This document shows, one piece after another, positions 1-7,536 of a stretch of 43,641 nucleotides of DNA. Origin of the DNA: SCRT01 sp036379455. GTDB lineage: Bacteria > Pseudomonadota > Gammaproteobacteria > Nevskiales > Nevskiaceae. Made by a program: the position numbers and the translations under genes. Positions within the stretch are counted from its first letter, which is position 1. Every line of letters starts with the position of its first letter. The notes beneath the pieces were generated by a model. That model saw only the letters and a list, made by a program, of their open reading frames with translations, did not search any database and was not told the DNA's origin. Location of the stretch: positions 1 to 43,641 of the forward strand of contig DASVGQ010000183.1 in NCBI GenBank assembly GCA_036379455.1, read 5' to 3'.

Positions 1-336
1 ACGGATCAACCGGGGGTGGTCATCCCGCGCAGCTATGCGCACGACGGGCATATTGCGTTGAACATCTCGCCGCAGGCGGTGCAGGGCTTCGACCCTTCGC
101 AGGAGCCGCTGGTGTTCTCGGCGCGTTTCGCGGGGCGGACCTTCGACGTACAGGTGCCTGTCGGCGCCGTGCTGGCGGTCTACGCCCGTGAGAACGGCGA
201 AGGAATCGCCTTCGGCGAGCCCGAGGGTCCGGCACCGCATGATCCCGACTCGCGTTCGCAGGATTCCAGGGCCGCGACTCCGAAGGACGGCGATGGGCCG
301 ACGAAGGGCCGGCCGAAGCTCAGGCTGGTGAAGTAG
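1..336 (+). CDS. sspB: SspB, ClpXP specificity-enhancing factor (5' end missing)
   Basis: C-terminal part of SspB, the adaptor that binds ssrA-tagged peptides and delivers them to the ClpX unfoldase. The frame is open from base 1, so the start and the first 35 or so residues lie outside the window. The visible part carries the core strand region (IPRSYAHDGHIALNI), the VGAVLAVYAREN segment typical of the family, then an acidic, low-complexity linker. It ends in RPKLRLVK, which matches the conserved C-terminal tail used by SspB to dock on the ClpX zinc-binding domain. The gene ends 6 bases before the convergent SIS-domain gene. In related genomes sspB follows petABC-sspA, which would lie upstream. 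Confidence 0.93.
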   Translation, partial: TDQPGVVIPRSYAHDGHIALNISPQAVQGFDPSQEPLVFSARFAGRTFDVQVPVGAVLAVYARENGEGIAFGEPEGPAPHDPDSRSQDSRAATPKDGDGPTKGRPKLRLVK

Positions 337-342
337 CGCGGG

Positions 343-987
343 TCAGCGCGGCCTCTCGCGGTGGCTGGCGGATGCGGCCAACAGTTCGTCGATGCCGTCG
401 CACAGGCAGTGCAACAGCAGGAGATGTACTTCCTGGATTCGTGCGGTGACCTGGCCCGGGACGCGGAGCTCGACGTCTGCGGCGCGCAGCAGCCGCGGGA
501 GGGCGCCGCCATCCCTGCCGCTGAGGGCGACCACGTCACCTCCGCTCTCGTGCATGGCCTTGATCGCGGCGAGGACGTTGCGCGAATTGCCGGACGTGGA
601 AATGGCGACGAGGCAGTCACCGCGTCGCGCGAGCGCACCCACCTGCCTCGCGAAGACTTCGTCGAAGCCGTAGTCGTTGCCGATGGCGCTGAGCGCGGCA
701 GTGTCCGCAGTGAGCGCGATGCCGGCGAGCGGACGGCGTTCACGCTCGAAGCGCCCGCTCAGCTCTGCGGCAAAGTGCTGCGCTTGGGCGGCCGACCCGC
801 CGTTCCCGCAGGAGAGCACGCGGCCACCCCCGCGCAGGGTGCGGGCGGCGGCCTGCACCGCTGCCGACAGCGCAGGGAGCAGAACGCGCAGGCTCTCCGC
901 CTGCAGCGCGGCGCTGTCTCGGAAATGCGTGGCGAATCTTTCCTCCAGCATCGTTGAAGGCCCCGGTATCGACCCGTTTCCATTCAT
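343..987 (-). CDS. gmhA: SIS-domain phosphoheptose isomerase / DiaA-like protein
   Basis: A 214-residue SIS-domain protein. GmhA converts sedoheptulose 7-phosphate to heptose 7-phosphate for LPS core, while the paralogue DiaA binds DnaA. Seen: the sugar-phosphate loops CGNGGSAAQAQHFAAEL and ISTSGNSRNV, and the C-terminal helix QEVHLLLLHCLCDGID. The His and Glu of QHFAAEL and the His of LLH align with metal-binding residues of GmhA, whereas E. coli DiaA has Asn at the last position. That favours an active isomerase, although the gene order (lpoA-yraN-this gene) is that of diaA. The ATG at 987 lies 1 base after the yraN stop. An internal ATG at 951 fits the DiaA N-terminus better, and neither has a good Shine-Dalgarno. 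The usual next gene in E. coli, dolP, is absent. Confidence 0.88.
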   Translation of the reverse strand: MNGNGSIPGPSTMLEERFATHFRDSAALQAESLRVLLPALSAAVQAAARTLRGGGRVLSCGNGGSAAQAQHFAAELSGRFERERRPLAGIALTADTAALSAIGNDYGFDEVFARQVGALARRGDCLVAISTSGNSRNVLAAIKAMHESGGDVVALSGRDGGALPRLLRAADVELRVPGQVTARIQEVHLLLLHCLCDGIDELLAASASHRERPR

Positions 988-988
988 G

Positions 989-1384
989 TCAGGCGCACGT
1001 GAAGGCTGCTTTCAGCCATCTCGGCTGGCCGGTGCCCTCGAACAGCACCGCGTCGAATCGCGCAGGCAGGTGCGAGCATTCGCCGTGCTCCGCCAGGAAG
1101 GCCCGCGCCGTGCGGATGATGCGCGCTTGCTTGCGGGCGTCGATCGAAGCAGACGCGCCGCCGTAGCGAGCGCTGCCGCGTTTGCGGACTTCCACGAAGA
1201 CCAGGGTGCCGTGATCCCGCATGACCAGGTCCAGTTCCCCGGTGCGGCAGCGCCAGTTGCGTGCGACGCATCGCAAGCCTCGAGCGGTGAGCAGCGCCAT
1301 GGCGATGTCTTCGGCGGCTGCACCCACGCGTTGCCGCGGGCTGTGCAGCCGCAGGAAACGAGATGCCGCGCTGCGAGGGCTCAT
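989..1384 (-). CDS. yraN: YraN family protein (UPF0102, nuclease-like fold)
   Basis: A 131-residue member of the UPF0102/YraN family. The family has a restriction-endonuclease-like fold and no firmly assigned role. The core motif is visible: E and D in GELDLVMRDHGTLVFVEVRKR, followed by the conserved basic segment IDARKQARI. The N-terminal helix GAAAEDIAMALLTARGLRCVARNWR is also typical. Length matches the family (about 120-130 residues). It lies 9 bases downstream of lpoA and 1 base upstream of the SIS gene, so the three genes are almost certainly one leftward operon. Confidence 0.9.
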   Translation of the reverse strand: MSPRSAASRFLRLHSPRQRVGAAAEDIAMALLTARGLRCVARNWRCRTGELDLVMRDHGTLVFVEVRKRGSARYGGASASIDARKQARIIRTARAFLAEHGECSHLPARFDAVLFEGTGQPRWLKAAFTCA

Positions 1385-1393
1385 GTTCGCCTC

Positions 1394-3190
1394 TCAACCT
1401 TCGGAGGACACCGACGCGGGGTCGGACATGGTGGCGGGACGCCACGAAATTTCCCGGCGTATCGCCTCTGCAGTGGACGACGTGTCGCCGAATGGCGGCA
1501 CCGCAGAAATGGGGGCGCCAGGTGCTGTGTCCAGCAGCGGCAGCGCGGGAGTTGGCCCGGAAAGCGTGCGCGGTGGGCCGCCCAGCGTATTTTCCGCGCA
1601 CGTCAGCCGTCTTGTGACGACGCCGTCGTCACGCACGACGAGCTCACCCGTATATCCAGCAAGCTTGGTCCCCGGTTGCAGCGCGCCGACGCGAACCGCC
1701 AGCGCCAGCCGCGCCGCGTCCGCGCCCATGGCGAAGAGCGGCTCGAGCGGAGTGGCACCACCCGTCTGTGTGGACAGACGCGCGCGGATCGCTTCCCATC
1801 CGCTTCCGTCGGCAATCGTCCACGGGCCGGTGCAGAAACGCACGGCCGCCAGGTCCTGATCGCCCCGCGGGCTGCGCGCTTCGCTGGTCGCGTAGATCGG
1901 CGTGCGATCGGCGTGCCAGTAACGGAAGGTGGCCACCATCATCCGGTCGGCCGTCATCGATCCGCTGATGAAGATGAAATCGATATCCGGGCGCAGGCGT
2001 GCCTGGACGTCGGCGTCGCGCGCCATCGCGTTTGCGCTCGCTTCGCTGCGCGCAGGAGCCGCGTCGGCGACCATCAGCTGCCGGATAGGCGCCGAGAAGT
2101 CACGGGTACCGCCAGCGTACCGCCGCGAGGCCAGCAGGCTCCCGCCGCGTGCCGTGAGTTCGCGTTCGAACGCGGCGAGGAGAGCGTCGCCCCGCGCGCC
2201 TTCGGGCACCAGCGCAACGGCGTCGTGCAGGCCGCGTGTCGTCGCATCCTCCGCGGCCTCGCGCGCTTCATCGTCGGGCGACAATCCGAATTGCAGCAGG
2301 CCCGTAGTGGGCCTGGCACCCAGCTCGAGATAATTGAGCGCGATCAGTGGAACGCTCAGATTGCCTTGGAGATTGAGCAAAGCGACGGCGGGTTTGCGCA
2401 ACGGTCCGATGATCAGCGCGGCACCGGCGTTGACCGCCTGCGACATTGCGCTTTCGGCAGATTGCCCGGCGTCGGTGACGTCAAAGATCCGGGGCGCCCC
2501 GAGACCCGCCTGTGCCAGCACGCTCTCGACGCCTTGTTGGACCGCCTTCGCAGCGCCCGCGAGAGGTCCGTTCAACGGCAGCAGCAGCGCGATCGGCCCA
2601 CGTCCGACCGGCGGCAGCGGGAAAGGCGAAGCGTTCATCGTGGCAGACGTCGGTGCCCGCTTTGAAGTCGTGGCAGCAAGCAGCAGTTCTGGCAGCAGCG
2701 GGGTCGCCGGGTGGCCGCGATAGCTCGCCTGCCAGCGCGTGTACTGCTCGAGATCCGCGTGACTCCGGGCGAGCTTCGCGAGCTCGATCCAGCCGCGCGT
2801 CGTGCGGTTCGCCGTTTCCAATCCCGTCAGCGATGCGGGTTCGAGGGACGCCTTGCGCAGCGAATCCCAGATGGTCCGGCGGTTGGTCGCCGCCTGCTCC
2901 GCGTCGTGCAGGAGCGTGGCGCGTCGCACGAGCGTCTCCGTCGCCGCTATCGGTTGTCCGGCCTTGTAGAGGCGCTGCGCGCGCGACAAAAGGGCTTCGG
3001 GGCTCGCCGACTCCAGCTCGGCGCCGGATGCGCTGGTCGGCGCCGCATGCGCCGGCTTCGCCGCCGCAGAGCCTCGTGTCCGCGGCGCGGAGACCGTGGG
3101 CGCTGAGGGGGAGGTGGCACATGCCGCCAGCGAAATCCCGATCGCAACCGCGAGGCCTCCGCGCAGCGCCGACCGAGACAGAGGAATCAT
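1394..3190 (-). CDS. lpoA: LpoA, outer-membrane lipoprotein activator of PBP1A
   Basis: A 598-residue lipoprotein. LpoA spans the periplasm from the outer membrane and activates the transpeptidase of PBP1A. The N-terminus is a lipoprotein signal peptide with lipobox LAAC (Cys24). Residues about 50-190 are the helical TPR-like N-domain and residues about 195-570 a periplasmic-binding-protein-like LppC domain (GPIALLLPLNGPLAGAAKAV, later PIYATSEA). The gene order lpoA-yraN-SIS with divergent rsmI is the classic gammaproteobacterial arrangement. A CATACT hexamer on the minus strand at 3198-3203 could be a -10 box, but it would give an almost leaderless mRNA. Confidence 0.92.
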   Translation of the reverse strand: MIPLSRSALRGGLAVAIGISLAACATSPSAPTVSAPRTRGSAAAKPAHAAPTSASGAELESASPEALLSRAQRLYKAGQPIAATETLVRRATLLHDAEQAATNRRTIWDSLRKASLEPASLTGLETANRTTRGWIELAKLARSHADLEQYTRWQASYRGHPATPLLPELLLAATTSKRAPTSATMNASPFPLPPVGRGPIALLLPLNGPLAGAAKAVQQGVESVLAQAGLGAPRIFDVTDAGQSAESAMSQAVNAGAALIIGPLRKPAVALLNLQGNLSVPLIALNYLELGARPTTGLLQFGLSPDDEAREAAEDATTRGLHDAVALVPEGARGDALLAAFERELTARGGSLLASRRYAGGTRDFSAPIRQLMVADAAPARSEASANAMARDADVQARLRPDIDFIFISGSMTADRMMVATFRYWHADRTPIYATSEARSPRGDQDLAAVRFCTGPWTIADGSGWEAIRARLSTQTGGATPLEPLFAMGADAARLALAVRVGALQPGTKLAGYTGELVVRDDGVVTRRLTCAENTLGGPPRTLSGPTPALPLLDTAPGAPISAVPPFGDTSSTAEAIRREISWRPATMSDPASVSSEG

Positions 3191-3205
3191 GGCCTAGAGT
3201 ATGAC

Positions 3206-4102
3206 ATGCACGCACGCGCGGACGATGGGCCCGGAGCCGAGGCACCGGCTAACGAGGCGACGGTGGAACGCGGAACCCTGTATGTCGTGGCGACGCCCAT
3301 CGGGAACCTCGCTGACCTGAGCGGGCGCGCGCGTCGCGTGCTGGGCGCGGTCGATCTCGTGCTGGCGGAGGATACCCGCACCAGTGGCGCGCTGCTCGCG
3401 CATTTCGGCATCAGGCAGCGGTTGCAGGCGCTGCACGACCACAACGAGGATCGCATCGCACCACGTTTCGTGGAACAACTGCGGCGCGGGGCCGCGCTCG
3501 CGCTGGTTTCGGACGCCGGCACGCCCTTGGTGTCGGACCCGGGTTACGCGTTGGTCGCGGCGGCGCGCGCGGCGTGCGTGCCCGTGCGCGCGGTGCCGGG
3601 GCCGAGTGCGGTGGTATCCGCGCTTGCCGTCTCAGGCCTGCCGACAGATCGCTTCGCCTTCGAGGGCTTCCTGCCGTCGACCGCGACGGCCCGGCGCCGG
3701 CGCCTCGAGGCGTGGCGGGAAGAGACGCGAACGCTGGTGTTCTTCGAAGCAGCCCATCGCATGCTCGCCATGGCGGATGACTGCGCGGCGGTGATGCCTG
3801 ACCGCCGCATCTGCGTCGCGCGCGAGATGACGAAGCGCTTCGAGGAGAGCGCGCTGATGCAGGCGCGTGATCTGCCGATCTGGCTGCAGGCGAAGCCTCA
3901 CCGTCTCAAGGGAGAGTTCGCGTTGGTGCTGGAAGGATGTGGTGCGCCGCCGGCCGTGGCGAACGAGGCGCAGCGGGTGCTGGAGCTGTTGCTGCGGGAG
4001 GTGTCGCCGTCCGTGGCGGCGCGCCTCGCGTCCGAGCTGACCGGCGTCTCCAGGCGCGTGCTGTATGAACTTGCGCTGCAGCGCGGCAAGCCTTCCGCGT
4101 GA
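3206..4102 (+). CDS. rsmI: RsmI, 16S rRNA (cytidine1402-2'-O)-methyltransferase
   Basis: A 298-residue SAM-dependent tetrapyrrole-methylase-fold enzyme that 2'-O-methylates C1402 in the ribosomal P site. Family signatures are clear: LYVVATPIGNLADLSGRA, the LAEDTRTSG loop, LVSDAGTPLVSDPGY and the GPSAVVSAL segment. The long C-terminal region ends in a small helical domain (VAARLASELTGVSRRVLYELAL). The start is uncertain. ATG 3206 lies only 15 bases from the divergent lpoA start and has no close Shine-Dalgarno. GTG 3263 has GAGG 5 bases upstream and would begin VERGTLYVVATPIG, the usual RsmI N-terminus. I think 3263 may be the true start. Confidence 0.94.
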   Translation: MHARADDGPGAEAPANEATVERGTLYVVATPIGNLADLSGRARRVLGAVDLVLAEDTRTSGALLAHFGIRQRLQALHDHNEDRIAPRFVEQLRRGAALALVSDAGTPLVSDPGYALVAAARAACVPVRAVPGPSAVVSALAVSGLPTDRFAFEGFLPSTATARRRRLEAWREETRTLVFFEAAHRMLAMADDCAAVMPDRRICVAREMTKRFEESALMQARDLPIWLQAKPHRLKGEFALVLEGCGAPPAVANEAQRVLELLLREVSPSVAARLASELTGVSRRVLYELALQRGKPSA

Positions 4103-4112
4103 GTCGAGCTAC

Positions 4113-4154
4113 GGTCGCCGGCATACGTCCCGGATTTGCGGGTCACCGACGACC
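4113..4154. terminator. Weak inverted repeat between convergent rsmI and DUF2461 gene
   Basis: GGTCGCCGG (4113-4121) pairs with CCGACGACC (4146-4154) with one mismatch, and a smaller CCCG/CGGG stem sits inside the loop. It lies in the 54-base gap between two convergent genes, where a terminator is expected. There is no T-tract on either strand, so it is not a canonical intrinsic terminator. Confidence 0.25.
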
Positions 4155-4156
4155 GA

Positions 4157-4879
4157 TCAGAAGTCCAGATCCAGCGCCCCGCAGAGCCAGTCGACCATCG
4201 GGGCCAGTTGGCGGAAGCGCGTGATCAGGAGCTCGACCAGGCCAGGCGCCATAAGCTGGTCTTCGGTCAACGCTCCATGGACCACGAAGTCGCGCCGCCT
4301 GAGATCGTCGATCAGCTCGTGCGTCGGGTCGAAGCCCAGCGGCGCCCGCTTGAGCGCCTCGCCGCCGAAGCGGAATTCGCGCGTGAATTCCGCTGAACGC
4401 GTTGCCTGCTGCCAGCTCGCGGGGTTGTTGACCAGATAGTCGCGGATGAGCACCAGGCGTTCGCGCCGTGGTCGCCATACGCCCGCGCCGACGAAGCAGG
4501 CGCGTGGCTGGACGTGCAGGTAGAAGCAGGGCGTGTCTCCCGCCAGCTCCCGCGTGCGTTCGTGGCACAGCCGGAAGCTGATCCATTCCTTGTAGGGCCG
4601 CTTGTCGTGCGTGAAGCGCACGTCCCGGTAGATGCGGAACATCGATCCACCCTGGACGCGCGCATCCGCCACGAAGTGCGGGCTGATGGTCGCGAGCGGC
4701 GCAGCGAGATCCGCGATCAGCTCCAGCATGGGAGTGCGTACGTGCGCGATGTAGTCCGGCTTGCGCGCGTTGAACCACGCCCGGTCGTTGTGCTTTTCCA
4801 AGCCACGGAGGAAGCGGAACGTGGCGGGCCGGAAGTAGGTCCGGCGGCTGCTTGCGCGGATGGATTGTCGGGCGGTCAT
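4157..4879 (-). CDS. DUF2461 / TIGR02453 family protein
   Basis: A 240-residue protein of the DUF2461 (TIGR02453) family, whose biochemical role is unknown. Recognised by the N-terminal FRPATFRFLRGLEKHNDRAWF pattern (family: a helix, then N-x-x-x-WF), the middle SMFRIYRDVRFTHDKRPYKEW block, and the FYLHVQP and GAGVWRP strands. These are the conserved family blocks in the right order. An open frame continues upstream to 5500, but that part is low-complexity shadow of the neighbouring gene. The chosen ATG at 4879 overlaps the stop of the Lnb-like gene as ATGA, so translation is coupled. It is the last gene of the dacB-to-DUF2461 leftward run. Confidence 0.88.
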   Translation of the reverse strand: MTARQSIRASSRRTYFRPATFRFLRGLEKHNDRAWFNARKPDYIAHVRTPMLELIADLAAPLATISPHFVADARVQGGSMFRIYRDVRFTHDKRPYKEWISFRLCHERTRELAGDTPCFYLHVQPRACFVGAGVWRPRRERLVLIRDYLVNNPASWQQATRSAEFTREFRFGGEALKRAPLGFDPTHELIDDLRRRDFVVHGALTEDQLMAPGLVELLITRFRQLAPMVDWLCGALDLDF

Positions 4880-6180
4880 GTCGTGCGCGGCGTGGAAGCC
4901 GATCCGGTACGAAGCCGCAGGCGTCGCCAGACGACCAGCAGCAGCGCCACATGGATCGGCAGCAGCAGCGCGATCCACGGCAGATTCTCCTGCGTCGCGC
5001 CGGGCAGTACGCGCACGACAAGGGATGCGACGGCCGCGGCGAACATCACGACGCTGAGCGTTCGCAGGGTCTGAGATGCGCGCGGCGACGATCGGTGACT
5101 GCGCCACCAGAGAGGGATGAGCAGCAGACACAGCGGGTCGAACAACAGCAGGTTCTCGTTGTGCCAGCCCGCCCAGTGGGCCGTGATGCCCCAGATCAGG
5201 GCCAGAACGATGCCCGCGGCGCCCACGCCGACGACGGTCGCTGTGGCGAGAGCTGCGAACGCGAGGTGCGCGGTGCGCCCCCCAAAGCTGACCAGCAGCA
5301 CCAGCACGACGGCCCACGCGATGCCGATGGCGAGCAGCGGCAAGGTCCAGCGCGGCGGCGCCGCGGGGATTGCGCCGACGCTGCCGTGGACCAGCACGCG
5401 CGTATCGGCGACGAGCGGGACCTCGCGGCCATCCGCGCTGCGCACGGTGACCCGTTCGAGGGATTGGCGGAGGACCTCGGGCAGGAAGCTTTCCTTCCAC
5501 AGGTTCAGCGGCCGGTCGGCGGCGGGTCCAAGCGCTACATCCATCACCCCGGCGAGCCAGGCGTCCGGCGAGAGCGCGCGCACGGCGTCAAAGCGGTAGG
5601 TGTGACCGGGGAGCGCCGGCACCGCTGAAAGCTGACGTTGGATGGCGCCGCCGAGCACGCGGTCGAGCGCGTCGCGCACGCGCGTCGAGCAGTTCGACAG
5701 GAAGTAGTCGTAGCGGTAGCGCGTGTTCTGTGGCTCGATGTTCCACTCGAGGAAGCGCGCCAGCGACAGCCGCTGCGCCGGCGTCAGGTTCAACACCTGC
5801 TGAGTCACCGAACGACCGTGCTCGGCGTAGAAGTCGAGATCGTCCATGAACGGATCCGCGGCCATGCGGTACTGCATGTGGCCGAGCGCGAAGTTCAGGA
5901 AGAAGTGCTTCTGGCTGAAATCGAAGATGCCGTAGTTGTATGCCACGGCGACGCCGGTCTGGAGGTTGCGAATGAGGATCGCGTCGTGCCCGAAGCGTTC
6001 CCAGTAGACGCGACCGGGGCCGAAGGTCAGCAGGCTGACCTGCAGCTCGCTGCCCAGCGGCGTGGGCGTATCGGCTGGCAGGACGGCGGGCGGTGCGTCG
6101 GTCGCCGCAGACGCAGCGCACGCGCCGGCCAGTATCGACATCAGCGCCAGGAATGCGCCGACATACCACCAGCGCGTCAT
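4876..6180 (-). CDS. DUF4105/Lnb-like protein, candidate lipoprotein N-acyltransferase
   Basis: A 434-residue envelope protein. Order of parts: signal peptide (1-26, probably cut after ASA); a periplasmic DUF4105 domain (about 45-240) with W60-x-x-FGH65, NYGIFDF, and FLSNC164STRVRD; then five predicted membrane helices (about 278-300, 305-332, 342-359, 373-392, 399-420). His65 and Cys164 are the likely thiol-catalytic pair. This whole architecture, including the WHNENLLLFDPL segment after helix 2, is that of Lnb, the lipoprotein N-acyltransferase described in Bacteroides. Known: E. coli carries lnt at exactly this place, right after corC. Inferred: this gene replaces Lnt here. Start and stop overlap both neighbours by ATGA. 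A Cys at 21 lacks a proper lipobox. The family call is firm; the activity is inference. Confidence 0.85.
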   Translation of the reverse strand: MTRWWYVGAFLALMSILAGACAASAATDAPPAVLPADTPTPLGSELQVSLLTFGPGRVYWERFGHDAILIRNLQTGVAVAYNYGIFDFSQKHFFLNFALGHMQYRMAADPFMDDLDFYAEHGRSVTQQVLNLTPAQRLSLARFLEWNIEPQNTRYRYDYFLSNCSTRVRDALDRVLGGAIQRQLSAVPALPGHTYRFDAVRALSPDAWLAGVMDVALGPAADRPLNLWKESFLPEVLRQSLERVTVRSADGREVPLVADTRVLVHGSVGAIPAAPPRWTLPLLAIGIAWAVVLVLLVSFGGRTAHLAFAALATATVVGVGAAGIVLALIWGITAHWAGWHNENLLLFDPLCLLLIPLWWRSHRSSPRASQTLRTLSVVMFAAAVASLVVRVLPGATQENLPWIALLLPIHVALLLVVWRRLRLRTGSASTPRTT

Positions 6181-7058
6181 GCAGGTGACAGCATGACCTG
6201 GAGCTGCTGGATGCGCCGCTGGCCGGTCCGTTGCACGTTGAACTGAAAGCGGCCCACCTTCACGCTCTCGCCCCGCCGCGGCATGCGCCCGAGGGCGTGG
6301 GTGACGAGCCCGCCGACCGTGTCGAACTCGTCGTCGGAGAAGTCGGCGTGGAAGTAGGCGTTGAAATCCTCGATCGGCGTCAGGCCGTTGACGCTGTAGT
6401 GGCGTTCGTCGATGCGCAGGATGAGCGCGGCTTCGTCCTCGTCGTATTCGTCGTCGATGTCGCCGACGATGGTCTCGAGGACATCCTCGATCGTGACCAG
6501 GCCCGCCACGCCCCCGTACTCGTCGGCGACGATGGCCATGTGCTGGCGGTTGCGCTTGAAGTCGCGCAGCAGCACGTTGACGCGCTTCGACTCCGGCACG
6601 AACACGGCGCTGCGCAGCTGGCGCTGGAAGGGAAACGCGTCCGTGGCCGCGGTCGCCTCCGCCTCGCTGCCGATGAGGTCCTTGGCGAGCAGGATGCCGA
6701 GCACTTCGTCGCGCGATTCACCGACCACCGGGAAGCGCGAGTGTCCGGAGTCCATTGCCTCGCGGCGGATGCGTGCAATGTCCCAGTCGTGCTCCATGAC
6801 CGCCATCTGGGCTCGCGGGATCATGATGTCGCGCACCTGCAGCTCGCCGGTCTCGAACACGCCGCGCACCATGTCGGCAGCGTCACTGTCGATGACGCCC
6901 GCGGCCCGAGCGGCGGCAAGCCCCTGCATCAATTCGGTCCGACTGCGCGGTGCCCCCACCACGCGCCGCGCCAGCCTCCGCCACCACAGCTCGCGCGTGG
7001 TGCGCGTGAGAGGTGCCTCAGGAGGTGCCGCATCGCCTGCGGCTGTGGGTTCAGGCAC
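6177..7058 (-). CDS. corC: CorC/YbeX, CBS-pair protein (magnesium/cobalt efflux family)
   Basis: A 293-residue soluble CorC-type protein, close to the 292 residues of E. coli CorC and without the membrane DUF21 domain of longer paralogues. Two CBS motifs span about residues 76-195 (VRDIMIPRAQMAVME; MAIVADEYGGVAGLVTIEDVLETIVGDI), followed by the CorC_HlyC C-terminal domain (about 205-290, GLTPIEDFNAYF, DEFDTVGGLVTHALGRMP). The family is linked to magnesium/cobalt resistance and, by neighbourhood, to ribosome maturation with YbeY. I chose GTG 7058 because it overlaps the ybeY stop by 8 bases and gives the family length. The open frame continues upstream to 7235, but that part is antisense-like shadow. 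The stop overlaps the Lnb-like start (ATGA). Confidence 0.92.
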   Translation of the reverse strand: MPEPTAAGDAAPPEAPLTRTTRELWWRRLARRVVGAPRSRTELMQGLAAARAAGVIDSDAADMVRGVFETGELQVRDIMIPRAQMAVMEHDWDIARIRREAMDSGHSRFPVVGESRDEVLGILLAKDLIGSEAEATAATDAFPFQRQLRSAVFVPESKRVNVLLRDFKRNRQHMAIVADEYGGVAGLVTIEDVLETIVGDIDDEYDEDEAALILRIDERHYSVNGLTPIEDFNAYFHADFSDDEFDTVGGLVTHALGRMPRRGESVKVGRFQFNVQRTGQRRIQQLQVMLSPA

Positions 7059-7536
7059 GGGCAGGTGTCCTCCCCTGCCGCTCTCCCGAGTAGGGGTCCG
7101 GAAAGCCGAGCCGCGCGAGGATCCTGCGTTCCAGATCCTCCATCCGCGCGGCTTGCTCCGGCTCCTGGTGGTCCATGCCGCGCAGGTGAAGCACGCCGTG
7201 GACGACCAGATGGGCCCAGTGTGCGCGCGGCGCAATTTTCTGCTCGCGCGCTTCGCGCAGGACGACTGGCTTGCAGAGCACGAGGTCGCCGAGCAACGGC
7301 GGAAGGTCCGGTGCCGGCTCCGCGCCGTAGCCGAAGGACAGTACGTTCGTCGCGCGCGGCGTATGGCGATAGCGGGCGTTCAGCGCGCGACCCTCCTCCT
7401 CGTCGACGACGCGGATCGTGAGCTCTGCGGCCGTCCGGTCCATGGCCGCGGTCGCCCACGCGCGCAGCGTGGCGGGCGCCGGGACCTGCGCCGGCCCGAC
7501 GCGACGCTGCACGGTGATCCGTGCAACGTTGTTCAC
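7051..7536 (-). CDS. ybeY: YbeY, endoribonuclease / rRNA maturation factor
   Basis: A 161-residue single-domain metalloenzyme needed for 16S rRNA 3'-end maturation and ribosome quality control. The zinc signature HGVLHLRGMDH is complete (three His), and the upstream TNVLSFGYG and LGDLVLCKPVV strands match the family. GTG at 7536 overlaps the phoH stop as GTGA and gives a length near the usual 155. A longer frame reaches 7566 (ATG) but would overlap phoH by more than 30 bases. It lies between phoH and corC as in E. coli (ybeZ-ybeY-ybeX). Confidence 0.93.
   Translation of the reverse strand: MNNVARITVQRRVGPAQVPAPATLRAWATAAMDRTAAELTIRVVDEEEGRALNARYRHTPRATNVLSFGYGAEPAPDLPPLLGDLVLCKPVVLREAREQKIAPRAHWAHLVVHGVLHLRGMDHQEPEQAARMEDLERRILARLGFPDPYSGERQGRTPARA

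Noticed and set aside
677..2665. 662-codon open frame on the plus strand
   Set aside because: It is antisense to lpoA, has Arg/Ala-rich shadow composition and no recognisable domain. Long antisense frames are common at this GC content.
4876..6180. The Lnb-like protein being itself a lipoprotein
   Set aside because: Cys21 is preceded by AGA without Leu/Val/Ile at -3; an ordinary signal peptidase site after ASA fits better.
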